A stretch of DNA of 64,000 bases, taken from positions 81,688-145,687 of the forward strand of contig NZ_BMSX01000026.1 in NCBI RefSeq assembly GCF_014649375.1. The letters are read 5' to 3'. How positions within the stretch are numbered: the stretch's first letter is position 1; each line of letters opens with the position of its first letter. A program made the translations under genes and the position numbers. A model generated the notes under the pieces. The model was given only the letters and a program-made list of their open reading frames with translations. It was not told where the DNA came from and did no database searches. This DNA comes from Streptomyces aurantiogriseus (GTDB lineage: Bacteria > Actinomycetota > Actinomycetes > Streptomycetales > Streptomycetaceae). Of the stretch, positions 25,183-31,706 are shown piece by piece.

Positions 25183-25746
25183 TCAGCGGCGCTCGTCCGT
25201 CCCGGCCACCTTGCCCGTCGCCAGGGCCACCCGGTTCCAGGTGTTGATCGTGCAGATCAGGGCCAGCACCCGGGCGAGTTCCTCGTCGTCGAAGTGGGCC
25301 GCGGCCTCGGCGTAGACGTCGTCGGGGACGCCTCCGTCGGCCACCAGCGTGACCGCCTCCGTCAGGGCCAGGGCGGCCTGTTCCTTCTCGGTGAAGAAGT
25401 GACGGGCCTCGCGCCAGACGGCCACCATGTGCAGGCGGTCCTCGCTCTCACCGGCCTTGCGCGCGTCGTTGGTGTGCATGTGGAGGCAGTACGCGCAGTG
25501 GTTGAGATGGGAGGCCCGGATCTGGATCAGTTCGACGAGGGCCGGGTCGAGGCCCTGGCGGGCGGCGGCGTCGAAGCCGACGAGGGCACGGAAGGCCGTG
25601 CGGGCGGACCTGGCGAAGTCGAGGCGGGTCCGGGCGGCTTCCGCGGCGGCGATCGCGGCGGAGGCATCCACAGCGGTCGCGGAGGGGTCCGGGGCGGTCG
25701 CCGGGGTGTCGGTGGTCGTCGTCGTGTCGATCGTGTGCGTCGTCAT
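25183..25746 (-). CDS. Carboxymuconolactone decarboxylase/AhpD-like protein
   Basis: 187 aa. The core is the CMD/AhpD helix pair with the redox motif HCAYCLHMHTNDARK (CxxC plus the downstream His), as in AhpD-like peroxidases, preceded by LVELIQIRASHLN. The later FFTEKEQAALALTEAVTLV and ICTINTWNRVALATG are standard. The first 35 or so residues are Thr/Ala/Pro-rich and probably disordered. It is likely an alkylhydroperoxidase-type redox enzyme in the cytoplasm. Divergent from a MocR-type regulator with only 47 bp between the starts, suggesting control by that regulator. Confidence 0.88.
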   Translation of the reverse strand: MTTHTIDTTTTTDTPATAPDPSATAVDASAAIAAAEAARTRLDFARSARTAFRALVGFDAAARQGLDPALVELIQIRASHLNHCAYCLHMHTNDARKAGESEDRLHMVAVWREARHFFTEKEQAALALTEAVTLVADGGVPDDVYAEAAAHFDDEELARVLALICTINTWNRVALATGKVAGTDERR

Positions 25747-25793
25747 GCCCCTCAACGTATGAGCCGGAAAGACCGCTTGTAGGGTGCATTTCC
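25747..25793. promoter_or_regulatory. Shared divergent promoter region, AhpD-like/MocR
   Basis: Only 47 bp separate the two starts. The MocR ATG at 25794 has no ribosome binding site before it, while TAGGGT lies eight bases upstream. This would fit a -10 element of a leaderless transcript. On the other strand GAGGGGC directly precedes the AhpD-like start. Overlapping promoters would make mutual control by the MocR protein easy. Confidence 0.45.
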
Positions 25794-27239
25794 ATGGAGG
25801 AATCGTGGGTCAATTCCGCGGAGCAGATCGGCGCCGACCTGCATCTTGAGCTGTCCGGGCCGGGCGGGCGGCGGGCCGCGCTGATCCGCGCGCTGCGGGA
25901 GGCCGTGCGCAGCGGGCGGCTGGCTCCGGGTACTCGGCTGCCGCCGTACCGGTCGCTCGCCGCCGATCTCGGGGTCGCGCGCAACACGGTGGCCGACGCG
26001 TACGCGGAGCTGGTGGCGGAGGGCTGGCTGACGGCCCGTCAGGGATCCGGTACACGGGTCGCCGAGCGCGCCGAACCCCTGCGACCCGCCGCGCGTGTGC
26101 CCGTAAAGGTACCTCCACGCGCGCGTGGCCCGCGGCACGACCTCCGGCAGGGCACTCCGGACGCGTCGGCGTTCCCGCGCGCGGCCTGGCTGGCGTCCTA
26201 CCGGCGGGCTCTGCAGCAGGCACCCAACGAGGTGTTCGGGCCGGGTGACCCGGCCGGGCGCCGTGAACTGCGTGAGGCCCTCACCGAGTACCTGGCACGC
26301 GCGCGTGGCGTGCGCACCGAGCCCGGGTGCATCGTGATCTGCTCCGGTTTCGCGCACGCGCTGCGCCTGCTGTTCGGCCAGGGCGGGGGCGGCGTGCTGC
26401 GCGGCCCGCTGGCTGTGGAGGCGTACGGGCTGGGCTTCCACCGGGAGCTGCTCACGGCGGCGGGCGTACGGACGGCTCCCCTGCCCCTCGACGAGGCCGG
26501 GGCGCGCGTCGACCTGCTGGATCGCGAGCGGGGCGTGCTGCTCACGCCCGCGCACCAGTTCCCGACCGGAGGCCCCCTGCACGCGAGCCGCCGGGCCGCC
26601 GTCATCGACTGGGCACGCGCGCGTGGCGCGGTCGTGCTGGAGGACGACTACGACGGCGAGTTCCGCTACGACCGCAGACCTGTCGGCGCCGTCCAGGGTC
26701 TCGACCCCGAGCGGGTGATCCACATCGGCTCGGTCAGCAAGAGCCTGTCACCGGCGCTGCGGCTGGGCTGGATGGTGCTGCCGGAGCGGTACGTCGACGG
26801 TGTCCTCGCGGCCAAGGGCGAACGGGAGGCCTGGGCGAGCGTCCTGGACCAGCTGAGCCTGGCCGACTTCATCGTCTCCGGCGCGTACGACCGTCATGTG
26901 CGGCGCATGCGGCAGCGGTACCGCCGACGCCGGGACCGGCTGGTCGAGGCGCTCGCCGAGCACGCGCCGCGCGTCGAGGTCACCGGTGTCGCGGCCGGGC
27001 TGCACGCGGTGCTGCGGCTGCCGCCGGGCACCGAGCGCTCCACGGTCAAGGCGGCCGCCTGGCAGGGCATCGCCCTGGACGGCCTGGGCACCTTCCGGCA
27101 CCCGGAGACGGACATGCCGGCGGGGGACGGGCTCGTGGTCGGATATGCGACGCCTTCGGAGCACGCGTACGGAGCGGCGCTGGACGCGCTGTGCGGGGTG
27201 CTGCCGCCGGGCGAGCAGCGCGGTCCTGCTTCCGGATGA
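25794..27239 (+). CDS. MocR/PdxR-type regulator (GntR HTH + aminotransferase)
   Basis: 481 aa. A winged helix of the GntR type (residues about 25-95: LREAVRSGRLAPGTRLPPYR, SLAADLGVARNTVADAYAEL, EGWLTARQGSGTRVA) is fused to a fold-type I aminotransferase domain (about 130-470). The PLP region has LEDDYDGEFRYDRRP and the Schiff-base lysine in IGSVSKSLSPALRLGW. MocR proteins bind PLP or related amines and control neighbouring genes. The divergent AhpD-like gene is the obvious target, though pyridoxine synthesis genes are not here. Three copies of CACGCGCGCGTG fall inside the gene (26116, 26296, 26614). Confidence 0.92.
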   Translation: MEESWVNSAEQIGADLHLELSGPGGRRAALIRALREAVRSGRLAPGTRLPPYRSLAADLGVARNTVADAYAELVAEGWLTARQGSGTRVAERAEPLRPAARVPVKVPPRARGPRHDLRQGTPDASAFPRAAWLASYRRALQQAPNEVFGPGDPAGRRELREALTEYLARARGVRTEPGCIVICSGFAHALRLLFGQGGGGVLRGPLAVEAYGLGFHRELLTAAGVRTAPLPLDEAGARVDLLDRERGVLLTPAHQFPTGGPLHASRRAAVIDWARARGAVVLEDDYDGEFRYDRRPVGAVQGLDPERVIHIGSVSKSLSPALRLGWMVLPERYVDGVLAAKGEREAWASVLDQLSLADFIVSGAYDRHVRRMRQRYRRRRDRLVEALAEHAPRVEVTGVAAGLHAVLRLPPGTERSTVKAAAWQGIALDGLGTFRHPETDMPAGDGLVVGYATPSEHAYGAALDALCGVLPPGEQRGPASG

Positions 27240-27605
27240 GGCGCTGAGCGCCGTGCTCCTGCCGAGGACGAGCGGCGGAGCGGCACCCCCGGGACGAACC
27301 GCCCGGCCCGCCCTACGGCCGCCTCCGTAATTCACCTCGCACCAGGTCCGCGGGGCGACGGGTACGCCCGCAGGCGACAGTCGGTGGCCGATCTCGGCGA
27401 AGCCGCGGGCATCAAGGCGTTCAGCCCACCGAGGTCCGCGGCGCGGGCCTCGGGACTGCCGCGCGGTGACGCCGGCAGCCCGGACCTCCGACTCGGAGCC
27501 ACCGGCGCCCGCAGCCCGGCCGGCAGGGCTTCCGGTCACCGGCGCCCGCATCGACGTGTCAGAGCTTGCCGCCCAGCAAACACCCGCGGCCCGGGCGTCG
27601 GGGAT
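27240..27605. other. Intergenic stretch without recognisable gene
   Basis: Between the MocR stop and the start of the 39-bp repeats no frame yields a family I recognise. The sequence from about 27460 already contains degenerate versions of GCCCGCAGCCC found in the repeats that follow. Confidence 0.5.
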
Positions 27606-27800
27606 TTGTGGCCGCCGACGCCCGCAGGCCCGAGTGTCAGGGGGTTGTGGCCGCCGACGCCCGCAGCCCCAGGTGTCAGGGGGTTGTGGCCGCCGACGCC
27701 CGCAGGCCCAAGTGTCAGGGGGTTGTGGCCGCCGACGCCCGCAGCCCCAGGTGTCAGGAGGTTGTGGCCGCCGACGCCCGCAGCCCCGTGAGTCAGCGCT
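27606..27800. repeat. 39-bp tandem repeat, five units
   Basis: Units start TTGTGGCCGCCGACGCCCGC at 27606, 27645, 27684, 27723 and 27762, exactly 39 bp apart. The 3' half alternates between two versions, one with GCAGGCCC(A/G)AGTGTCAG (units 1 and 3) and one with GCAGCCCCAGGTGTCAG (units 2 and 4). The alternation suggests an older 78-bp duplication. The array abuts and just enters the 3' end of the SAV2177-type methyltransferase gene. Because 39 is a multiple of three, all six frames stay open across it, giving false repeat proteins. Confidence 0.92.
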
Positions 27801-28605
27801 TCCGTGCGACCGCCCCGTACCCCGGAATCACGCCGTCGTCCTGGCCCGGCACGGGGTCGCCGAGTTCCGGGTGCCACTCGGGTACGACCGCGACGCCGGG
27901 TTCGACGAGATCGAGGGCGTCGAAGAAGCGGGTGAACTCCTCGCGGGAGCGCAGGGCCAGGGTGACGCCGGCCGCCTTCAGCTTCTCCGTGGCCACCGCG
28001 GACTCCTCCGGGGTGAAGTCGGCGGTGGCGTGGGTCATCATCAGGTAGCTGCCGGAGGGGAGTTCGGCGAGCAGCCGGTCGACGAGTTCGTGCGCGCCGT
28101 CCTCGTCGGAGATGAAGTGCAGCAGCGCGATCAGCGACAGGGCCACGGGCCGGTCGAAGTCCAGGATCTTCCTGGCTCCTTCGACGATGGTGGCCGGGTC
28201 GCGGACGTCTGCCTGCAGGTACTCCGTGACGCCCTCGGGCGTGCTGCGCAGCAGGGCGGCCGCGTGGGCCAGCACGATCGGGTCGTTGTCGCAGTAGACC
28301 ACGCGCGCGTCGGGCGCGATCTGCTGGGCGACCTGGTGGAGGTTCGGCTCGGTCGGGATTCCGGTGCCGATGTCGAGGAACTGCCGGACGCCGTTCTTCG
28401 CGAGCCAGCGGGTGGCCCGGTGCATGAAGGCGCGGTTGACCCTCGCCATGACCGGGACGCGCGGGTCGAGGGCCAGCATCTGCCGGCCCATCTCCTCGTC
28501 GACGGGGTAGTTGTCCTTGCCGCCGAGGTACCAGTCGTACATCCGTGCCGGATGCGGCCTGCTGGTGTCGATGTCGAGGGGAGTGGTGGGGTCCTGCCCG
28601 GTCAT
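27793..28605 (-). CDS. SAV2177-type SAM-dependent methyltransferase (PF04672)
   Basis: 270 aa. The family (DUF574) is expanded in Streptomyces. Recognisable are DTSRPHPARMYDWYLGGKDN at the N-terminus, FLDIGTGIPTEPNLHQVAQ (SAM loop), VVYCDNDPIVLAHA (acidic motif) and the LLHFISDEDGA and YLMMTHATAD segments. The substrate is unknown; members often sit near XRE/DUF397 modules, as here. GGAGTG precedes the ATG at 28605. Its promoter region (28606-28683) is strikingly AT-rich for this genome. The gene ends in the 39-bp repeat array. Confidence 0.9.
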   Translation of the reverse strand: MTGQDPTTPLDIDTSRPHPARMYDWYLGGKDNYPVDEEMGRQMLALDPRVPVMARVNRAFMHRATRWLAKNGVRQFLDIGTGIPTEPNLHQVAQQIAPDARVVYCDNDPIVLAHAAALLRSTPEGVTEYLQADVRDPATIVEGARKILDFDRPVALSLIALLHFISDEDGAHELVDRLLAELPSGSYLMMTHATADFTPEESAVATEKLKAAGVTLALRSREEFTRFFDALDLVEPGVAVVPEWHPELGDPVPGQDDGVIPGYGAVARKR

Positions 28606-28683
28606 GAGGCACTCCGTAAGACGCAATGAGTAATCAAGTCAGTACCATTGAGAAGGAAGTTGAGCTCAGAAAAGACAATCACG

Positions 28684-28938
28684 TCATGACAGCAGGAAGT
28701 CCGCCTCCCCCGCCTTCGCGCCCTCGATGAAGGCCGTCATCTCGTCGGTGGTGTAGATCAGCGCCGGACCGTCCGGGTCGGTGGACTGACGGACGGCGAT
28801 CCGGCCGTCGGCAAGCTTCATCGCCTCCAGGCAGTTCCCGCCGTTGCCGCCGCTCCACGGCTTGTGCCAGCCTTCGCTGCCCAAGTCCCGCGCGGGCATG
28901 CCGTTGTAGACCCGTTTGCGCGGCTTGATGCGATCCAT
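28684..28938 (-). CDS. DUF397 protein
   Basis: 84 aa. Typical DUF397 small protein: the motif GWHKPWSGGNGGNCLEAMKLADGRIAVRQS contains the W-x-x-S-x-x-x-G-N/C pattern (given here split at WSGGNGGNC), followed by the DPDGPALIYTTDEMTAFIEGA region and an acidic end. Such proteins are partners of WhiJ/BldB-like XRE regulators in Streptomyces and probably modulate them. The ATG immediately follows the stop of the XRE gene (TGA at 28941-28939, ATG at 28938-28936), so the two are translationally coupled. Confidence 0.92.
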   Translation of the reverse strand: MDRIKPRKRVYNGMPARDLGSEGWHKPWSGGNGGNCLEAMKLADGRIAVRQSTDPDGPALIYTTDEMTAFIEGAKAGEADFLLS

Positions 28939-29799
28939 TCACAGCTCCTTGCGGAGATCCCGGAGGATCTCCTTCGTGCGATGTGCCGTAGCGGCCTGCG
29001 CCGCCATGCGGTCCATGACCTCGAGATGGGTGGCCACCTCGGTGCGCGCGTCGAGGTAGACGGCGCCGGTCAGGTACTCGCTGTAGACCATGTCCGGAAG
29101 CTCCGGCATGGCGAATCGGAACAGCACGAAGGGCCCGTACGTGCCGGGGTGCGGCCCCGAGGAGAACGGGGCGACCTGCAGTGTCACGTTGGGCAGCTTC
29201 GTGGCCTCGAGCAGTTTGTCGATCTGCGCGCGCATCACCTCCGGGCCGCCGACCGGGCGGCGCAGCACCGTCTCGTCCATCACCACCCACAAGCGGGGCG
29301 CGTCCTGACGGGTGAGCAGTTCCTGGCGCTGCATGCGCAGGTCGACGAGGCGCTCGATGTCCTCCGGCCGAGTCTGGCCGATGGCGCCGGACCTCAGGAC
29401 GCCGCGGGCGTAGTCCTCGGTCTGGAGCAGCCCGGGCACGAAGTGCGGCTCGTACTGGCGGATCAGGGCGGCCGCGCCCTCCAGGCTGACGTGCATCGAG
29501 AACCAGCCGGGCAGGACGTCGTGGAAACGCTGCCACCAGCCGGGCTTGTTGGCCTCCTCGGCCAGCTGGACGAAGCCCTCGGCCTCCTCGTCGCACACCC
29601 CGTACGCCTTCAGCAGCAGCTGGAGGTACGGAATCTTGAGGGCGACCTCGGCCATCTCCATGCGGCGGACCGTGGCGGGCGCGACGCGCAGGATGCGGGC
29701 GGCTTCCTCGCGCTTGAGCCCGGCGCGCTCCCGCAGATCCAGCAGGCGCCGGCCGAGGACGACCTGTCCCACCGTCGGCGCGGACCGCGGTTCGCTCAC
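28939..29799 (-). CDS. XRE-family regulator, WhiJ-like (Scr1 family)
   Basis: 286 aa. An N-terminal helix-turn-helix (residues about 11-66: LGRRLLDLRERAGLKREEAA, LRVAPATVRRMEMAEVALK) is followed by the long C-terminal domain typical of Streptomyces WhiJ paralogues. That domain includes YEPHFVPGLLQTEDYARGVL, RQELLTRQDAPRLWVVMDE and the LPNVTLQVAPFSSGPHPG segment. These regulators work with small DUF397 proteins and an AbaA-type ATPase in development. The downstream DUF397 gene and the divergent HATPase gene complete the classical trio. Upstream, ATTCGAAGA occurs twice (29900 and 29912), a possible binding site. Confidence 0.92.
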   Translation of the reverse strand: MSEPRSAPTVGQVVLGRRLLDLRERAGLKREEAARILRVAPATVRRMEMAEVALKIPYLQLLLKAYGVCDEEAEGFVQLAEEANKPGWWQRFHDVLPGWFSMHVSLEGAAALIRQYEPHFVPGLLQTEDYARGVLRSGAIGQTRPEDIERLVDLRMQRQELLTRQDAPRLWVVMDETVLRRPVGGPEVMRAQIDKLLEATKLPNVTLQVAPFSSGPHPGTYGPFVLFRFAMPELPDMVYSEYLTGAVYLDARTEVATHLEVMDRMAAQAATAHRTKEILRDLRKEL

Positions 29800-29899
29800 G
29801 CTCCACCTCCACGAAGAGCCCGCCCGGACGGTTCAGTTGAGCCACGCTGGGCCCCGACCGGCCGGTCACGAAAAAGAATCCCGACAGCCCTGCGGCGCC

Positions 29900-29920
29900 A
29901 TTCGAAGACCGATTCGAAGA
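29900..29920. promoter_or_regulatory. Direct repeat ATTCGAAGA upstream of XRE gene
   Basis: Two copies of ATTCGAAGA, each containing the palindrome TTCGAA, begin at 29900 and 29912, about 100 bp upstream of the XRE start. The 12-bp phasing is close to a helical turn. It is a candidate site for the XRE regulator; no consensus for this branch is known to me. Confidence 0.4.
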
Positions 29921-30017
29921 TCTGTACGAGTGAGTACGGATCTCCGGTGATCCCAACTGGCGCCGCTCGACGTGCTGTTGCGAGCAGTGTGCCACGGCGT
30001 TCCATCGCGTCACACAG

Positions 30018-30053
30018 CACTCTGCATTTTTCAGAGTGACACTTGCCAAGTGT
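30018..30053. promoter_or_regulatory. Inverted repeats in front of HATPase gene
   Basis: CACTCTG (30018-30024) and CAGAGTG (30032-30038) form a 7-bp inverted repeat around an AT-rich loop, directly followed by the perfect palindrome ACACTTGCCAAGTGT (30039-30053). They lie 17-50 bp upstream of the HATPase start, overlapping the expected promoter. They are good candidates for operators in the XRE/DUF397 circuit. Confidence 0.5.
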
Positions 30054-30069
30054 TCACGGCGGGGCGATA

Positions 30070-30966
30070 GTGGCAAGCGTGATTCCGTCCGCGCCCTTAG
30101 GAACAGACGCTGCCGCAGGCCGCCCCCAGGGTCTCGGTGCCGCCGCGGGAGCAGGCCTCGACGAGGCCGCTGCCGAGCGCCGGTTCCGATTCGAACTGGC
30201 CGCCCATCCGGGCTCACCCGCGCAGGCAAGACGCCTGACCCGGGCCCGGCTGACCGGCTGGTCGGTGTGCGAGGACACCTGCGACACGGCTGCTCTGGTC
30301 ATATCCGAGCTGGTCACCAACGCCATCGTGCACACCGCGAGCGGCACCGTCGTCTGCGAGCTGCACGACGGCGACGACCTCGTGCGCATAGCCGTGCGCG
30401 ACGAGGGCTGCGCACCGGGTGAGCCGCACCCGTCCCCGCAGCGCCCCGAGGAGGAACACGGGAGGGGACTGTTCCTCGTCGACGCCCTCTGTCACGCGTG
30501 GGGCGCCCAGGAGCACGGACCGGGCCTGCTGGTCTGGGCCGACCTGCCCCGCGGTGGCGAGGGCTCCCACGGTCGCGCCGAGCCGCACGACGACGTCACC
30601 GAGCCGGCGTCCTACGACGACCTCGTGGCCCCGCGCGACGACCTCGGCTGGGGTGCCCGCCCGAAGCCGGGGCCGGCCGGCGGTTCCGGCGACGAGGGCG
30701 ACAGCGCCGGCCACGGCGAGCAGGAGCACCGCAGCCCCGAGGCGGAGGGCCGGACATCCGGCCCGGTACGGCGGGCGCAGCGCGCCTTCGTGACCGACGG
30801 CCCCCTCGCGCGCGTGGCCGCGCAGCGGCGCCACAGCCCGGCGACCGGCGGCCTCACGGCCGGCCCCGTACGGTCGGCCGACCACGCCCTCGACACCGAC
30901 GGCGAGGCGCCCTCCTGGCGCCCCCACCCCGGGACCGAGCGGGACCGCGACCGGGACCCGGCGTGA
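30070..30966 (+). CDS. HATPase_c ATP-binding protein (anti-sigma-like)
   Basis: 298 aa. The first half (to about residue 150) is a histidine-kinase-like ATPase domain. The N box is ISELVTNAIVHTASG, the G1 box VRDEGCAPG, and the G2 region EEHGRGLFLVDALCHAWG. Single-domain proteins of this kind act as anti-sigma-factor kinases or, in the AbaA-type loci, as partners of WhiJ-like regulators. The second half is low-complexity, acidic and probably disordered. GTG at 30070 follows GGCGGGG; the upstream TTG (30043) and a second GTG (30079) are alternatives. Divergent from the XRE gene, coupled to the next gene. Confidence 0.85.
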   Translation: MASVIPSAPLGTDAAAGRPQGLGAAAGAGLDEAAAERRFRFELAAHPGSPAQARRLTRARLTGWSVCEDTCDTAALVISELVTNAIVHTASGTVVCELHDGDDLVRIAVRDEGCAPGEPHPSPQRPEEEHGRGLFLVDALCHAWGAQEHGPGLLVWADLPRGGEGSHGRAEPHDDVTEPASYDDLVAPRDDLGWGARPKPGPAGGSGDEGDSAGHGEQEHRSPEAEGRTSGPVRRAQRAFVTDGPLARVAAQRRHSPATGGLTAGPVRSADHALDTDGEAPSWRPHPGTERDRDRDPA

Positions 30967-31400
30967 GTGCCGTGCCCGGCCGGGCGCCGGTGCTCAGCCT
31001 CGACACCCTCGTACGGCTCCGGCGCGGCCTGGGCGCTCCGGCGGCCCCCCGCCGCCTCACCGTGCCCGACGGCATGACGGCCCCGCTGGGCTGCGACGCC
31101 GTCGCCGTCCCGGCCCGCCTCGGGTACCTGGTCATGACCCGCCTGCCACGCGTGGGCTGCGTGTACGCCGACGAGGCGCACTGGTGGTGGCTCGTCCCCT
31201 CCGACTCCGACCACGCCCTGGAGTGGCCCGCCCCCGCGCACTACGCCACGGGCGCGATCATCCCGGACACCCCGCAGGACCCCGCCCTCATCCACCGGCC
31301 GGACGGCACGGTTCCGTACACCCCGCCGATCCCCCTCTACCTGACCCTGTGCCGCCTCACGGACACACCACCCACCTGGTCGCGGCCGATCAGCGCGTAG
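30963..31400 (+). CDS. Conserved hypothetical coupled to HATPase gene
   Basis: 145 aa, not assigned to a family. The start GTG overlaps the HATPase stop (GTGA). The N-terminal part is Arg/Pro-rich; the central GYLVMTRLPRVGCVYADEAH is followed by a tryptophan run WWWLVPSDSDHALEWP and the end is LYLTLCRLTDTPP. No membrane segment or signal peptide. Base composition and third-position bias fit a real gene, and translational coupling links it to the HATPase protein. Confidence 0.72.
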   Translation: MSAVPGRAPVLSLDTLVRLRRGLGAPAAPRRLTVPDGMTAPLGCDAVAVPARLGYLVMTRLPRVGCVYADEAHWWWLVPSDSDHALEWPAPAHYATGAIIPDTPQDPALIHRPDGTVPYTPPIPLYLTLCRLTDTPPTWSRPISA

Positions 31401-31706
31401 GCCGCCTCCGCGGGAAGCCGGCCGCCGACCCGATCCGGGTGAGCGGTGCCTTACTCCGCGTGAGCCCTCCAGCCGGGCAGCGCGGGTATGCCGTACAAGG
31501 TCCGTGAAGGTCCGCTCGAAGCGCACAGCGCCCCACAGGCGCATCCCGGCACGCCTTCCCGCCGATCCCACCATGGGACGCCCCCGCCTCGCACGAGGGG
31601 CCCCGGCGCACGCCCGCGCGCATCCCCTGCCCCCGTCCTGCGCCCTGCCCTCCCTCGGTCGCGCCCGCGATAGTGGCCACTTGTCCACGATCGGGGGAGG
31701 CGAACG
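31401..31706. other. Intergenic, probable promoter of ABC transporter
   Basis: No gene is recognisable in these 306 bp. Near the 3' end a GATAGT hexamer is followed by the palindrome AGTGGCCACT (31672-31681) and then GGGGGAGG, the ribosome binding site of the ABC transporter gene. The palindrome may be an operator. Confidence 0.4.

Noticed and set aside
27384..27791. Protein of 13-residue repeats (GLWPPTPAGPSVR type)
   Set aside because: The 39-bp repeat leaves all frames open; no ribosome binding site or conserved domain, and the competing frames look equally repetitive.
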